A DNA stretch of 64,000 nt from [Mycobacterium] fortunisiensis (GTDB lineage Bacteria; Actinomycetota; Actinomycetes; Mycobacteriales; Mycobacteriaceae): contig NZ_VOMB01000016.1 of assembly GCF_019050325.1 (NCBI RefSeq), positions 585,648 through 649,647 on the forward strand, written 5' to 3'. Position numbers and translations under genes: made by a program. Under the pieces are notes generated by a model that saw nothing but the letters and a program-made list of their open reading frames with translations, had not been told where the DNA came from and searched no databases. Position 1 is the stretch's first letter, and each line of letters opens with the position of its first letter. Shown here piece after piece: positions 8,481-17,044 of this stretch.

Positions 8481-8539
8481 GAGCAGACGCAAAACTGCCC
8501 CAAATCCCAGCAGGGTTTGGGGCAGTTTTGCGTCTGCTC
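8481..8539. terminator. Long bidirectional hairpin between convergent genes
   Basis: A 24-bp perfect stem (8481-8504 with 8516-8539; arm starts GAGCAGACGCAAAACTG) closed by an 11-nt loop that itself pairs CCC with GGG. It lies 9 nt after the thioesterase stop and 20 nt before the SDR stop on the other strand, so it can end transcripts from both sides. No clear U-run follows. Confidence 0.75.
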
Positions 8540-8558
8540 GGCAGGGGAAATGCGCGGC

Positions 8559-9377
8559 TCAGATCTTCAGATACCCCTTGTCCGCCGGGATCTGGGCGGC
8601 GGTCACCAACGACGACGCATCGCCGGCCAGCCACACCACAATGTCGGATATGGTGTCCGGCGGGGCCAGTGAATCCGTCGGCAGGGCACCGGGCGAGAAG
8701 CTGTGGATGTAGTTCGGATGGTCGGCGAACATCTGGTACATCGACAGGTCGTTGCCCATCGGGGTGTCGGTGCCGTACGGGTGGATCGAGTTGACCCGGA
8801 TGCCGAACTCGCCCAACTCGACGGCGAGTGAATTGGTCAGTCCGACGACACCGAACTTGCTGGCGCAGTAGTGACCACACCCGGGCACGGCCTTGACACC
8901 GGCCGCCGAACTGACAGTGATGATGGACCCGCCGTTGCCGGCCTCGATCATCGGCGGCACCACCGCCTGCACCGTGTTGAACACACCGGTGAGGTTGACG
9001 TCGAGAATGTCCTGCCACTGCCGAGCCGAGATTTCCCACAGCCGGCCCCAGTTGAGCACGCCGGCGTTGGCCACGACGATGTCGAGCCGGCCGAACTGCT
9101 CGACCGCGTCGGCCACCAGTCGGCGTTGACCGTCGGCGTCGCGCACGTCGATCTCGCGAGCCACCATCTTGCGACCTTCGCCCTCGACCAGCGCCACCGT
9201 CTCGGCCAGGTCGTCTGGGGTGGCAGCGGCATAGCCGTTGTGTTCGGCGACCGGCGCGCAGGCGTCGAGCGCGATGATGTCGGCGCCGGCGCGGGCCAGG
9301 CGCACGCAGTGCGAGCGGCCCTGCCCGCGGGCCGCGCCGGTGACGTAGGCGACCCGCCCGGCCAGGGGAGTGGTCAT
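8559..9377 (-). CDS. SDR family oxidoreductase, mycofactocin-coupled type
   Basis: 272-residue Rossmann protein. The N-terminal GAARGQGRSHCVRLARAGADI with D following is the NAD-binding motif characteristic of the mycofactocin-associated SDR subfamily, whose tightly bound NAD is recycled by mycofactocin. NAG (VVANAGVLNWG), the catalytic Ser (TVSSAAG) and Y-x3-K (HYCASKFG) are intact. It would oxidise an alcohol or hydroxy-ring. Its ATG overlaps the monooxygenase stop (ATGA, 9374-9377), so it is the last gene of the tetR-monooxygenase-SDR operon. Confidence 0.88.
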   Translation of the reverse strand: MTTPLAGRVAYVTGAARGQGRSHCVRLARAGADIIALDACAPVAEHNGYAAATPDDLAETVALVEGEGRKMVAREIDVRDADGQRRLVADAVEQFGRLDIVVANAGVLNWGRLWEISARQWQDILDVNLTGVFNTVQAVVPPMIEAGNGGSIITVSSAAGVKAVPGCGHYCASKFGVVGLTNSLAVELGEFGIRVNSIHPYGTDTPMGNDLSMYQMFADHPNYIHSFSPGALPTDSLAPPDTISDIVVWLAGDASSLVTAAQIPADKGYLKI

Positions 9378-10933
9378 ACCGGTTGCTCCTCGGGTTGTGC
9401 GGCGGTGTGGACGGCGGTGAACTGGTAATCGGAGAGCGGGGAGTGCCGGGCGAACTGCCGGGATCCGGTGATCGTCTGCGGCCGGTAGTACGGGGTTTCC
9501 TGTTGCGAGTTGACGAAATAGGTGTTCAGGCCCGACGCCGCGGTGTAGTACAGGTGCGCGACGCGACCGTCGCGGCGCATCCGGGCGTTCCACCGGTTGA
9601 ACGCATCCTGGCTGACGGTGGCGACCTGGGCGCCGCGGTGACGCGTCTCGTCGATGATGCGGACGGCGTGGGCGGCCATTGTCTCGACGTAGTCGGGCCA
9701 GGCGAAGCCGACGAATCCGAGCGGGCCGACGATCTCCCAGCGGTTGGGCAGCCGCGGGTGCGCAGTGCCGGCGTAGCTCTGCAGGCCGTGCGCCCGGTAG
9801 TACTCGGCCAGGTCGAATCCGTTGGGTCCGAGGATGGTTCCGGGCCGGTAGGTCTCGGGATCGATCCACAGTTCGTAGCCGGTGGCCGGCACCAGCAGAT
9901 CGGCCGGGTGTTCGACGCCGTCGCTGGTGCGAACACCGGTCGCGGTGATCCGTTCGATCGGCGTGGTGATCAGGTGGGTGGTGGGGTTGTTCAGCGCCGG
10001 CAGGAAGGTACTCGAGATCACCGGCCGCTTGGCCAGAATGCCGGAGCGCGGCACCAGGTTTCGGCGGGTGGCCGGATCGTGGACGACGGCCCGCAGCAAC
10101 AGCCGGTACAGCAGCCGCGACCAGCCGTCGTAGAGTGGCATCAGGCGGCGCAACACCCGGTCGGGTAGCCGGGAGAACGCGTGCACGATGGGCGCCACCA
10201 TGAAGGCATCCATGGCGAGCCGGCCGGCGGTGTTGACGAGGGGGACCATCCCGGGCAACCGCAACAGCCGCTGCATCCACGGTGCGATGTCGAAGTCGAC
10301 CTTCGGCAACACCCAGGCCGGTGTGCGTTGGTACACGTCCAGATTGGCGGCCTGGGCGGACAGCGCGGCCGAGATCTGCACACCTGACGAGCCGGTGCCG
10401 ATCACCGCGATCCGCTTGTCGCGGGTGTCATAGGAGTCGTCCCAGGCGTTCGGCCGCAGCACGGTGCCGGTGAAATCGTCCAGGCCGGCGATATCGACGG
10501 TCGGCTTGGCGTTCACGTACCCGCCGACCGAACTGATCAAGAAACGCGCGGTCACCGGCGGCCGGTCCCGGATCTGCAACTGCCACATGCCCTGTTCGTC
10601 GTCCCAGAGTTGGCGGGTCACTTCGGCATTGGCGTGCAGGTGGTCGTAGAGACCGAGATTGGCGGCGGTGTCCCGCAAATAGCGGTAGATCTCCGGGCCG
10701 GGGGCGAACAGCCTGGACCACTGCGGGTTCGGTGCGAACGAGAGCTGGTACCACAGGATCGGGATGTCCACGGCGAGGCCGGGGTAGTGGTTGTCGCGCC
10801 AGGTGCCGCCGAAGTCGTCACCGCGTTCGATGATGACGAAGTCGTGGATACCCTTCTGGTGTAAGAGGTGTGCCGCCGCGATCCCACCCGGACCGGCGCC
10901 GATGATGGCGACTTCGTAATCTGGCTGCGTCAT
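9374..10933 (-). CDS. Flavin-containing (Baeyer-Villiger type) monooxygenase
   Basis: 519 residues. The FAD motif GAGPGGIAAAHLLHQKG is at the N-terminus, and GGTWRDNHYPGLAVDIP follows as in class B monooxygenases. The NADPH motif GTGSSGVQIS is in the middle and VPATGYE marks the late FAD-binding segment. It would insert one oxygen into a ketone or hydroxylate a substrate. Start ATG 10933 gives the family N-terminus; longer in-frame starts run into the tetR gene. The 4-nt overlaps on both sides show a single operon with tetR (upstream) and the SDR (downstream), suggesting a ketone/alcohol catabolic step. Confidence 0.88.
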   Translation of the reverse strand: MTQPDYEVAIIGAGPGGIAAAHLLHQKGIHDFVIIERGDDFGGTWRDNHYPGLAVDIPILWYQLSFAPNPQWSRLFAPGPEIYRYLRDTAANLGLYDHLHANAEVTRQLWDDEQGMWQLQIRDRPPVTARFLISSVGGYVNAKPTVDIAGLDDFTGTVLRPNAWDDSYDTRDKRIAVIGTGSSGVQISAALSAQAANLDVYQRTPAWVLPKVDFDIAPWMQRLLRLPGMVPLVNTAGRLAMDAFMVAPIVHAFSRLPDRVLRRLMPLYDGWSRLLYRLLLRAVVHDPATRRNLVPRSGILAKRPVISSTFLPALNNPTTHLITTPIERITATGVRTSDGVEHPADLLVPATGYELWIDPETYRPGTILGPNGFDLAEYYRAHGLQSYAGTAHPRLPNRWEIVGPLGFVGFAWPDYVETMAAHAVRIIDETRHRGAQVATVSQDAFNRWNARMRRDGRVAHLYYTAASGLNTYFVNSQQETPYYRPQTITGSRQFARHSPLSDYQFTAVHTAAQPEEQPV

Positions 10934-11520
10934 CGCTGCCCTCCGGTCAGGCCGACGACGATGTGGTCGGCTACGAATCGTTTGACGGCACGCGGACTGT
11001 CCAGGTTCACGCCCATCGGCGGCAGCAGTTCGAAGCTCATCAGCAGGCGCACGATCCATTCACTGGCGCGTGCCGGTGCGATACCCGCGCCGACCTCGCC
11101 GCGCTGCTGGGCGGCTCCGACGTGTGGTTTCCACAGGTCGATCGAGCGTCGCATCAGGTCGTCGCCGACATTGCGCAACAGCAACACCAGGATGCTCTCG
11201 TTGATGCCGCGGGCTGCCACGGAGTCCGACTGCTGCCGGTGCGCGCAGATGAGCACTGCCGCGGCCGCCACCTGATCGGTCAGGCGGTCGTGTCGGTCGA
11301 GTTCGGTGGCCATCGACTCGACGAACCCCGACGCCAGGTGATCGAGCGCGATCTTGATGGCGTTGTCACGGCTGCCGAGCGAATTGTGGACGGTGCCACG
11401 CGAGACGCCGGCCGCTTCTGCTACCGCGGTGAGGCTGAATTGTCTTGGGCCGTACCGTCGTAACGTGGCGGCCGCGGCGCCCAGCAGCGATGGGGACACG
11501 CTGCGATCCGCGCTGGGCAT
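10930..11520 (-). CDS. TetR family transcriptional regulator
   Basis: 196 residues. The helix-turn-helix reads RQFSLTAVAEAAGVSRGTVHNSLGSRD. First gene of the tetR-monooxygenase-SDR operon, overlapping the monooxygenase start by 4 nt. ATG 11520 follows directly after a 27-bp inverted-repeat region that includes a TANNNT -10, so the mRNA is likely leaderless and the regulator probably represses its own operon. Confidence 0.87.
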   Translation of the reverse strand: MPSADRSVSPSLLGAAAATLRRYGPRQFSLTAVAEAAGVSRGTVHNSLGSRDNAIKIALDHLASGFVESMATELDRHDRLTDQVAAAAVLICAHRQQSDSVAARGINESILVLLLRNVGDDLMRRSIDLWKPHVGAAQQRGEVGAGIAPARASEWIVRLLMSFELLPPMGVNLDSPRAVKRFVADHIVVGLTGGQR

Positions 11521-11547
11521 TTGAACACATTAGCGATATCTGTTCAA
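11521..11547. promoter_or_regulatory. Autoregulatory operator/promoter of the tetR operon
   Basis: The arms TTGAACA (11521-11527) and TGTTCAA (11541-11547) are perfect inverted repeats separated by 13 bp. On the minus strand the region contains TAATGT followed by 6 nt and then ATG 11520, so the -10 and the transcription start lie inside the repeat. Confidence 0.6.
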
Positions 11548-11552
11548 GCTGG

Positions 11553-11999
11553 TCAGCGATTGACCAGATCCGTCGCTGCCGCATCCAGCACGTCGTTGAA
11601 CACCCTGCTCAGCACCGGACGGCCGACCCACCGGGTCAGCACCCCGCCGATGAGTGGGAACTTCACCCGGAACGTCGTTGTCCACGTGACGTGCGTTCCC
11701 CCGTCCACCGCAGCGAAGCTCACCCGGCCGAACCGGTGTTCCGACGGTGGAAAACTGCGTTCGACCGAGTAGTCGAATGAGCGCGGGGCGTCGTAAGCGG
11801 TGATGCGTTCCCGGAACCAGCCGATCACCCAGAACAGGATGCGCAGCGCTCCTTGCCCATACGGGGCTCCCTGGCCGGGTTCGGCCAAACGCTGCCGAAG
11901 TACCAGCGGCGAACGCGTGAAATTGGCCGCGTTGCTCAAGAAGTCGAACACCGCCTCTGGCGGGGCGGCGATCGTGCGTTCGACGGTGACAGTCTGCAT
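11553..11999 (-). CDS. SRPBCC family protein
   Basis: 148 residues. TVERTIAAPPEAVFDFLSNA is the first strand and helix of the SRPBCC fold, followed by WFRERITAYDAPRSFDYSVE and RVSFAAVDGGTHVTWTTTF. It is close in layout to the protein at 1663-2097 and may be a paralogue. The ATG overlaps the stop of the sigma factor gene by one base (TGATG), so it is co-translated with the sigma factor. The ligand is unknown; a link to the sigma factor's stress response is inferred from the operon. Confidence 0.82.
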   Translation of the reverse strand: MQTVTVERTIAAPPEAVFDFLSNAANFTRSPLVLRQRLAEPGQGAPYGQGALRILFWVIGWFRERITAYDAPRSFDYSVERSFPPSEHRFGRVSFAAVDGGTHVTWTTTFRVKFPLIGGVLTRWVGRPVLSRVFNDVLDAAATDLVNR

Positions 12000-12928
12000 C
12001 AGTCCTCCTGTGGTCGGGCCAGGGTGCGCGTCGCAGCGGCGCCGCGCAGTTTGTCGGGGTTTCGCATTGCGTACAGGGCGGTGATCTGTCCGTCCGTCAG
12101 CTCGATCAGCAGAACCGAATCCAGCTTCCCGGCTCGGCGGAATGTGACGGCCGGCATCGAGTTGTAGTTCGCGAACGAGACTTCGCAACCGGCCATGGCG
12201 CCCCCGGCCAATCCCGCCATGAACTGTGCGACGCGCTGGGGCCCGATCACCGGGCGACGCGCGGCGGCCACCTGTCCGCCGCCATCGGACAACGCCACGA
12301 TTCCGGGAGCCATCACCGCGATCAGGCCGTCGACGTCCCCGGTGTGCGCAGCCTTGAGAAACTTGGTGACGGCGGCACGCGCCACCTGTGCGTCCGGCGT
12401 GAATCGCCGCCGCCGGGCCTGCACGTGTTCGCGTGCGCGATGGGCGATCTGGCGCACGGCGGTGTCGGATTTGCCTACCATGCGGGCGATCTCGGGATGG
12501 CTGTAGCCGAACACCTCGTGCAGGACGAACACCACACGTTCGTCGGGGCTGAGGGTTTCCAGGACCAGCAGCATCGCCATCGACACCGATTCGGCCAGGA
12601 CCGCGTCCTCGCTCGCGTCGGCGGCGGTCTGGATCGGCTCTGGCAGCCAATTGCCCACGTACTCCTCGCGCCGGCGCTTGCCGGCACGCAGCGCGTTGAG
12701 TGCCTGGCGCGTGACGACCTGCACGAGATAGGCGTGCGGGTAGCTGACGTCTCCCGCCGCGATCCAGCGCAGATAGCTTTCCTGAACCACGTCTTCGGCA
12801 TCCGCAGCGCTGCCCAGGATCTCGTAGGCCAGGGTGAACAGCAGCGGTCGGTACCCGTCGAATATCTCGGTCGCGTTCAGGTGAGCCCCCCTCTGTCGTC
12901 GGTGGTCACCCTCTGAGACACCGCTCAC
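11999..12928 (-). CDS. ECF41/SigJ-like RNA polymerase sigma factor
   Basis: 309 residues. Sigma region 2 (FDGYRPLLFTLAYEILGSAADAEDVVQ) and region 4 (LSPDERVVFVLHEVFGYSHPEIARM) are followed by a C-terminal SnoaL-like domain of about 120 residues, as in SigJ and other ECF41 factors, where that domain replaces an anti-sigma factor. The start is uncertain: GTG 12928 is the longest open choice, while the conserved region begins near residue 17. It is the first gene of an operon with the SRPBCC protein and has a perfect CRP-type palindrome 25 bases upstream. Confidence 0.85.
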   Translation of the reverse strand: MSGVSEGDHRRQRGAHLNATEIFDGYRPLLFTLAYEILGSAADAEDVVQESYLRWIAAGDVSYPHAYLVQVVTRQALNALRAGKRRREEYVGNWLPEPIQTAADASEDAVLAESVSMAMLLVLETLSPDERVVFVLHEVFGYSHPEIARMVGKSDTAVRQIAHRAREHVQARRRRFTPDAQVARAAVTKFLKAAHTGDVDGLIAVMAPGIVALSDGGGQVAAARRPVIGPQRVAQFMAGLAGGAMAGCEVSFANYNSMPAVTFRRAGKLDSVLLIELTDGQITALYAMRNPDKLRGAAATRTLARPQED

Positions 12929-12952
12929 CGGCCCAACCGTGACAAGCCTCAG

Positions 12953-12970
12953 CTGTGAACTACATCACAG
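12953..12970. promoter_or_regulatory. CRP (cAMP receptor protein) type binding site
   Basis: CTGTGAACTACATCACAG contains the full consensus TGTGA-N6-TCACA with perfect symmetry extended by one C-G pair. It lies between the 3' end of the DUF885 gene and the start of the sigma factor gene, 25 nt upstream of the latter. Mycobacterial CRP (Rv3676 type) uses this motif. Confidence 0.7.
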
Positions 12971-12976
12971 CGCCGA

Positions 12977-14608
12977 TCAGGAGTCGGACAATGCCGATCT
13001 GAGCACGTCGAGTGGCAGGCCGCCCAGATCCAGTGCGCGGGTGTGGAATTCTCGCAGCGGCGAGCCCCGGCGCAGGGCATCGTCACGCAGTTCGTGCCAG
13101 ATCCGTTGCCCGATGGCGTACGACGGAGCTTGCCCCGGCCAGCCCAGGTAGCGATCCAGTTCAAAGCGCAGGTTCTCCTCGGCCATCGCCGAATGCGAGG
13201 TCAGGAAGTTCCAGGCCCGCTCGGCGTCCCAGACCTCGCCGTCGGGTGCGGTCAGGCCGCAGTGCACACCGATGTCGAGGACCACCCGGGCGGCCCGGAA
13301 ACGTTGCGCGTCCAGCATTCCCATCCGGTCACCGGGATCGTCGAGCCAGCCCAGCTCGGCCATCAGCCGCTCGGCGTAGAGCGCCCAGCCCTCGCCGTGG
13401 CCCGACACCCAGCAGCCCAGCCGCCGCCACCGGTTGAGCTGTTCGGCCTGCGCCACGGCGCGGCCGATCTGCAGGTGGTGGCCGGGCACGCCCTCATGGA
13501 ACACCGTGGTGGTTTCCTGCCAGGTGTGGAAGGTGTCCACGCCGGGGGGAACCGACCACCACATCCGCCCGGGGCGTGACCAGTCCTCGGAGGGGCCGGT
13601 GTAGTAGATGCCGCCGGTCTGGGTCGGCGCGATCCGGCATTCCAGGGTGCGCAGTGGCCCGTCGATGTCGAAGTGGGTGCCGGCCAGGGCATCGACCGCG
13701 CGATCGGAGAGGTCCTGCATCCAGGCCTGCAGGGCATCGGTGCCGCTGATCACGTAGCGCGACTCCTCGTCGAGCCGGTGCAGGGTTTCGGCCACCGTGG
13801 CGCCGGGATAGAGCTGCTGTGCGATCGACTCTTGTTCGGCCACAACGGCATCGAGCAGCTCCAAACCCCACTCGTAGGCCTCGTCGAGGTCGATGGCGCT
13901 GCCCAGGAACAACCGTGACATCAGTCGATAGGTGTCGCGGCCACAGGCATCGGCTTCCCGGGAACGCGGGGCGATGTCTTCGCGCAGTACGTCGCCGAGC
14001 CGCCGATAGGCATCGGCCGCGGCGTCGGCCCGCCGTCGCAGTTCCGCCTGCAGACGCGGATTGCCCGGCGCCGCACCGGTACCCATTTCGGCGAACAGCT
14101 CGGCGATCTGCCGGGATTGGATGACACCGCGGGTGACCTGGCGCACCGCCGGGGCGTGGTCGGTGGCGATGGTTTCGCGCAGGGCCTGCCCGTAACCCGC
14201 GGCGCGCTCGGGTACCTTGGCCAACCGCGCCGAGATCAGGGCCCAGTCGTCGTCGGTGTCGGTGGCCATCAGGTCGAACACGTCGCGCATCGTCTGCAAC
14301 GGCGAGGCGATGACGTTGAGCTCACCCAGATCCAGGCCGGCCTCGTGCACGTCGACGATGGCGCCGAGACGTTCGCGCAGTGCGGCCACGGTCACCACGT
14401 CGACATCGTCGACGGGCTCGACACCGTCGAGCTCGGCCAGCGTCGCCCGGGCGGCTTCGGCACGTGCGGTGACGCCCTGCGGTGAGTAATCGGTCACCTC
14501 GTGGTCATGACCCGTGATACCGAGTTCTGTTGCGGCGCATGGATCGAGCCGCGCGTAGGTATCGAGGTAGCGCTCGGCTACCGCGTCGATGGGAGTGGCG
14601 TTCCTAGC
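12977..14608 (-). CDS. DUF885 family zinc-peptidase-like protein
   Basis: 543 residues in the DUF885 family, mostly alpha-helical and related to M32-like or gluzincin peptidases. VFHEGVPGHHLQ gives the H-E-x4-H-H metal-binding motif and GHGEGWALYAERLM supplies a conserved Glu-rich helix, both intact. Probably a cytoplasmic peptidase; no signal peptide is visible. The start is unclear: TTG 14608 overlaps the stop of the peptidase gene upstream and gives the usual N-terminus, whereas GTG 14650 would overlap that gene by 47 nt. No ATG is suitable. The gene follows the YpfJ-like gene on the same strand. Confidence 0.8.
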   Translation of the reverse strand, partial: ARNATPIDAVAERYLDTYARLDPCAATELGITGHDHEVTDYSPQGVTARAEAARATLAELDGVEPVDDVDVVTVAALRERLGAIVDVHEAGLDLGELNVIASPLQTMRDVFDLMATDTDDDWALISARLAKVPERAAGYGQALRETIATDHAPAVRQVTRGVIQSRQIAELFAEMGTGAAPGNPRLQAELRRRADAAADAYRRLGDVLREDIAPRSREADACGRDTYRLMSRLFLGSAIDLDEAYEWGLELLDAVVAEQESIAQQLYPGATVAETLHRLDEESRYVISGTDALQAWMQDLSDRAVDALAGTHFDIDGPLRTLECRIAPTQTGGIYYTGPSEDWSRPGRMWWSVPPGVDTFHTWQETTTVFHEGVPGHHLQIGRAVAQAEQLNRWRRLGCWVSGHGEGWALYAERLMAELGWLDDPGDRMGMLDAQRFRAARVVLDIGVHCGLTAPDGEVWDAERAWNFLTSHSAMAEENLRFELDRYLGWPGQAPSYAIGQRIWHELRDDALRRGSPLREFHTRALDLGGLPLDVLRSALSDS

Positions 14609-15494
14609 CAAGGTTGTTCGCGGCGAAGGTGTCGCACTTGTTCGGGTCACCGGTCTGATAACCGATGGTGAACCACTTCTGGCGCTGCTCGGAGGAGCCG
14701 TGGGTCCACGCTTCGGGGTTGACCCGGCCGGTGGCCGCGGCCTGGATGCGATCGTCGCCCACCGAGGACGCTGCCGACAGGGCGTCGGCGATGTCCTTGT
14801 CGCTCAGTGGTTCGAGGAACGGTACGTCGGTGCCCTCCTGCCGGGTGATCGACGCGTAGTGCGCCCACACCCCGGCGTAGCAGTCGGCCTGTAGCTCCGT
14901 GCGCACCCCGGCACCGGTGGCGCCCTCCGGGTCGCGCTGGGCCCTGCCGAGAACCCCGAGCAGATCTTGGACGTGATGGCCGAATTCATGGGCCACCACG
15001 TACTCCTGGGCAAGCGGTCCGCCGCTGGAACCGAAACGGTCGACGAGCACCTGGAAGAAATCGGTGTCGAAGTATGCCGTCTTGTCCACCGGGCAGTAGA
15101 ACGGTCCCACGTCACTGGTGGCCGGCCCGCATCCGGTGTCGACCTGTCCCTTGAACAGTCGTACGTGCGGACGGGTATATCCCTGGAGCAGTTGCTGCCA
15201 CACCCCGTCCACCGAGTTGCCGGTGGCCACCACGCGGCACTCGACCTTTTCGTTGGCGTCGGCGCCGGTCTTGCACTGGCTCAGGTCGAAGCCCTCCGCT
15301 TCCACCCCGCTGGTTCCCATCTCTTGCTGCTGGGGCAGCACGGTGCCCGGGTCCACCCCCAGGAACATCGCCAGCACGACGACCAGCAGCCCGCCCAGGC
15401 CGCCGCCGATCGCGATGCCACGACCCGGTCCGCGTCCGCCGCCGGTACTGGAGGTAGTGCTCGTGTCGATCTGCATACCCTCGTTGAAGGTCAT
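14604..15494 (-). CDS. YpfJ-like neutral zinc metallopeptidase, Rv2575 family
   Basis: 296 residues. One membrane segment (LGGLLVVVLAMFLGV, about residues 35-50) anchors an exported domain with VVAHEFGHHVQ, a perfect HExxH zinc motif, and ELQADCYAGVWAHY, which supplies the third ligand. Four or more Cys in the exported part could form disulfides. ATG 15494 is preferred over ATG 15512 because GGAG lies 7 nt upstream of it. The start TFNEGMQIDTSTTSS matches M. tuberculosis Rv2575 as I recall it. Substrate unknown. The gene overlaps the DUF885 gene and is divergent from the carboxylesterase. Confidence 0.88.
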   Translation of the reverse strand: MTFNEGMQIDTSTTSSTGGGRGPGRGIAIGGGLGGLLVVVLAMFLGVDPGTVLPQQQEMGTSGVEAEGFDLSQCKTGADANEKVECRVVATGNSVDGVWQQLLQGYTRPHVRLFKGQVDTGCGPATSDVGPFYCPVDKTAYFDTDFFQVLVDRFGSSGGPLAQEYVVAHEFGHHVQDLLGVLGRAQRDPEGATGAGVRTELQADCYAGVWAHYASITRQEGTDVPFLEPLSDKDIADALSAASSVGDDRIQAAATGRVNPEAWTHGSSEQRQKWFTIGYQTGDPNKCDTFAANNLG

Positions 15495-15556
15495 CGCGTC
15501 GCTCCATCGCATTCGGCGGTAGGTCCGTGCTCAACGGCCTGTTCAGCTTGCCACAT

Positions 15557-15562
15557 TAGGAT
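15557..15562 (+). promoter_or_regulatory. Candidate -10 of a leaderless transcript
   Basis: TAGGAT, followed by exactly 6 nt and GTG 15569. The same TAGGAT-N6-GTG arrangement occurs before the DUF3097 gene (39583), supporting leaderless initiation. Confidence 0.5.
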
Positions 15563-15568
15563 TCAGGC

Positions 15569-17044
15569 GTGTCCGTCGTTGCGGAACATTCGACCATTGC
15601 CCACACCACCCATGGGCAGCTACGCGGTACCCGTGAAGGCGGTGTCAGCGTCTGGCGCGGTGTGGAGTACGCGCAGCAGCCCGTGGGGGCCCTGCGGTTT
15701 CTGGCCCCGCAGCCCGTGCTGCCCTGGGCCGGGGTGCGCGACGCCGTCGAGCACGGTCCGTTGCCACTACAAGGCCGATCGTTCGTCGGGGGAGGCCGTG
15801 ACGATCCCAAGGTCCGGGACGAGGCTTGCCTGACGGTCACCGTCTGGTCTCCGGACACCGCTGGGGCGCTGCCGGTGATGGTGTGGATCCCCGGCGGCGC
15901 CTTTGTCTACGGTGCGGGTCAACTGCAGCTCTACAACGGCTCCCGGTTGGCCGCCAACGGCAACGTGGTCGTCGTCAACGTCACCTACCGGCTCGGCGTG
16001 TTCGGCGGATTCGAACTCGGTGACCTGGGTGAGGGATTCGACGACAACCTGTGCCTGCGTGACCAGATCGCGGCCTTGCGGTGGGTGCGTGACAACATCG
16101 CGGCCTTCGGAGGTGATCCCGACCGGGTGACGGTGTTCGGTGAATCGGCCGGTGCCACATCGGTGTTGGCACTGCTGGCCAGCCCGGCTGCCGAAGGCCT
16201 GTTCGCCCGGGCCATCGCGCAGAGCCCGGCGCTGCCGTTGATCGCCGACCGCGAAGCGCGGGCCCGCCAGTCGCGGCGCTTCATGCAATTGCTCGGGGTC
16301 GGGGCGGAGCAGCTCAAGGTGCTGCCCCAGCGCCAGTTGCGTCGCGCCGCCGGTCAACTGCAGCTGGAAAGTGCGCAGCAGACACCGACGTTGGCCTACG
16401 GGCTGACCCACGGCGTCGATCTGCTGCCGCTGCACCCCATCGAGGCGGCGCGGACCGGTGCGGTGTCGCCGGTCCCGCTGATCATCGGGACCAACAGCCA
16501 CGAGGCATCGATGTTCGCCTGGGGCAAACCGCCGATGCTGCCGACCACACCGGCCGGTGTGCAGGAGTATTTTCGTCGCCGGCCCGCCCACGTCAGGGAC
16601 CGGCTGTTGGCCGCCTACCCCGATCTTCCGCGGCGACGGGCACTGGTGGCGTTCGGGTCCGACGTCATGTTCGGCGCGCCGACCTGGGCTTTCGCCGACG
16701 CCTACAGCGCGGACGCGGCCACCCATGTCTATCGGTTCGACCACACCACCTGGACGTTGCGGGTACTGGGCCTGGGCGCCACCCATGGCAGCGAGATCGT
16801 GCACATCCAGCACAGCTACGGGTCGTACCTGGGCCGCAAGCTGCACCCGCTGGGGCGTCGGGTCCAGCCGTCGGTGGGCCGCCGCATGCAACGCACCTGG
16901 CTGGATTTCGCCCGGGCCGAGGTCACCGACTGGCCGCGGTACGACCGCGGGCAGCGACTGACCCGGGTGATCCGCTCCACCCGGGACGAGACGGTCGCCG
17001 ATCCCGATCGGGACCGGCGCGCGGTCTGGGAGGGCCTGGTCTAG
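15569..17044 (+). CDS. Carboxylesterase, type B (para-nitrobenzyl esterase-like)
   Basis: 491 residues of alpha/beta hydrolase. The nucleophile elbow TVFGESAGATSV carries the Ser, NSHEASMF the acidic residue, and LGATHGSEIVHI the His. The oxyanion-hole motif IPGGAFVYGAG is intact. Such enzymes hydrolyse carboxyl esters of broad range. There is no clear signal peptide, so it is probably cytoplasmic. GTG 15569 is read as leaderless. Its TAG overlaps the TAG of the convergent SRPBCC gene in a CTAG at 17041-17044. Confidence 0.9.
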   Translation: MSVVAEHSTIAHTTHGQLRGTREGGVSVWRGVEYAQQPVGALRFLAPQPVLPWAGVRDAVEHGPLPLQGRSFVGGGRDDPKVRDEACLTVTVWSPDTAGALPVMVWIPGGAFVYGAGQLQLYNGSRLAANGNVVVVNVTYRLGVFGGFELGDLGEGFDDNLCLRDQIAALRWVRDNIAAFGGDPDRVTVFGESAGATSVLALLASPAAEGLFARAIAQSPALPLIADREARARQSRRFMQLLGVGAEQLKVLPQRQLRRAAGQLQLESAQQTPTLAYGLTHGVDLLPLHPIEAARTGAVSPVPLIIGTNSHEASMFAWGKPPMLPTTPAGVQEYFRRRPAHVRDRLLAAYPDLPRRRALVAFGSDVMFGAPTWAFADAYSADAATHVYRFDHTTWTLRVLGLGATHGSEIVHIQHSYGSYLGRKLHPLGRRVQPSVGRRMQRTWLDFARAEVTDWPRYDRGQRLTRVIRSTRDETVADPDRDRRAVWEGLV

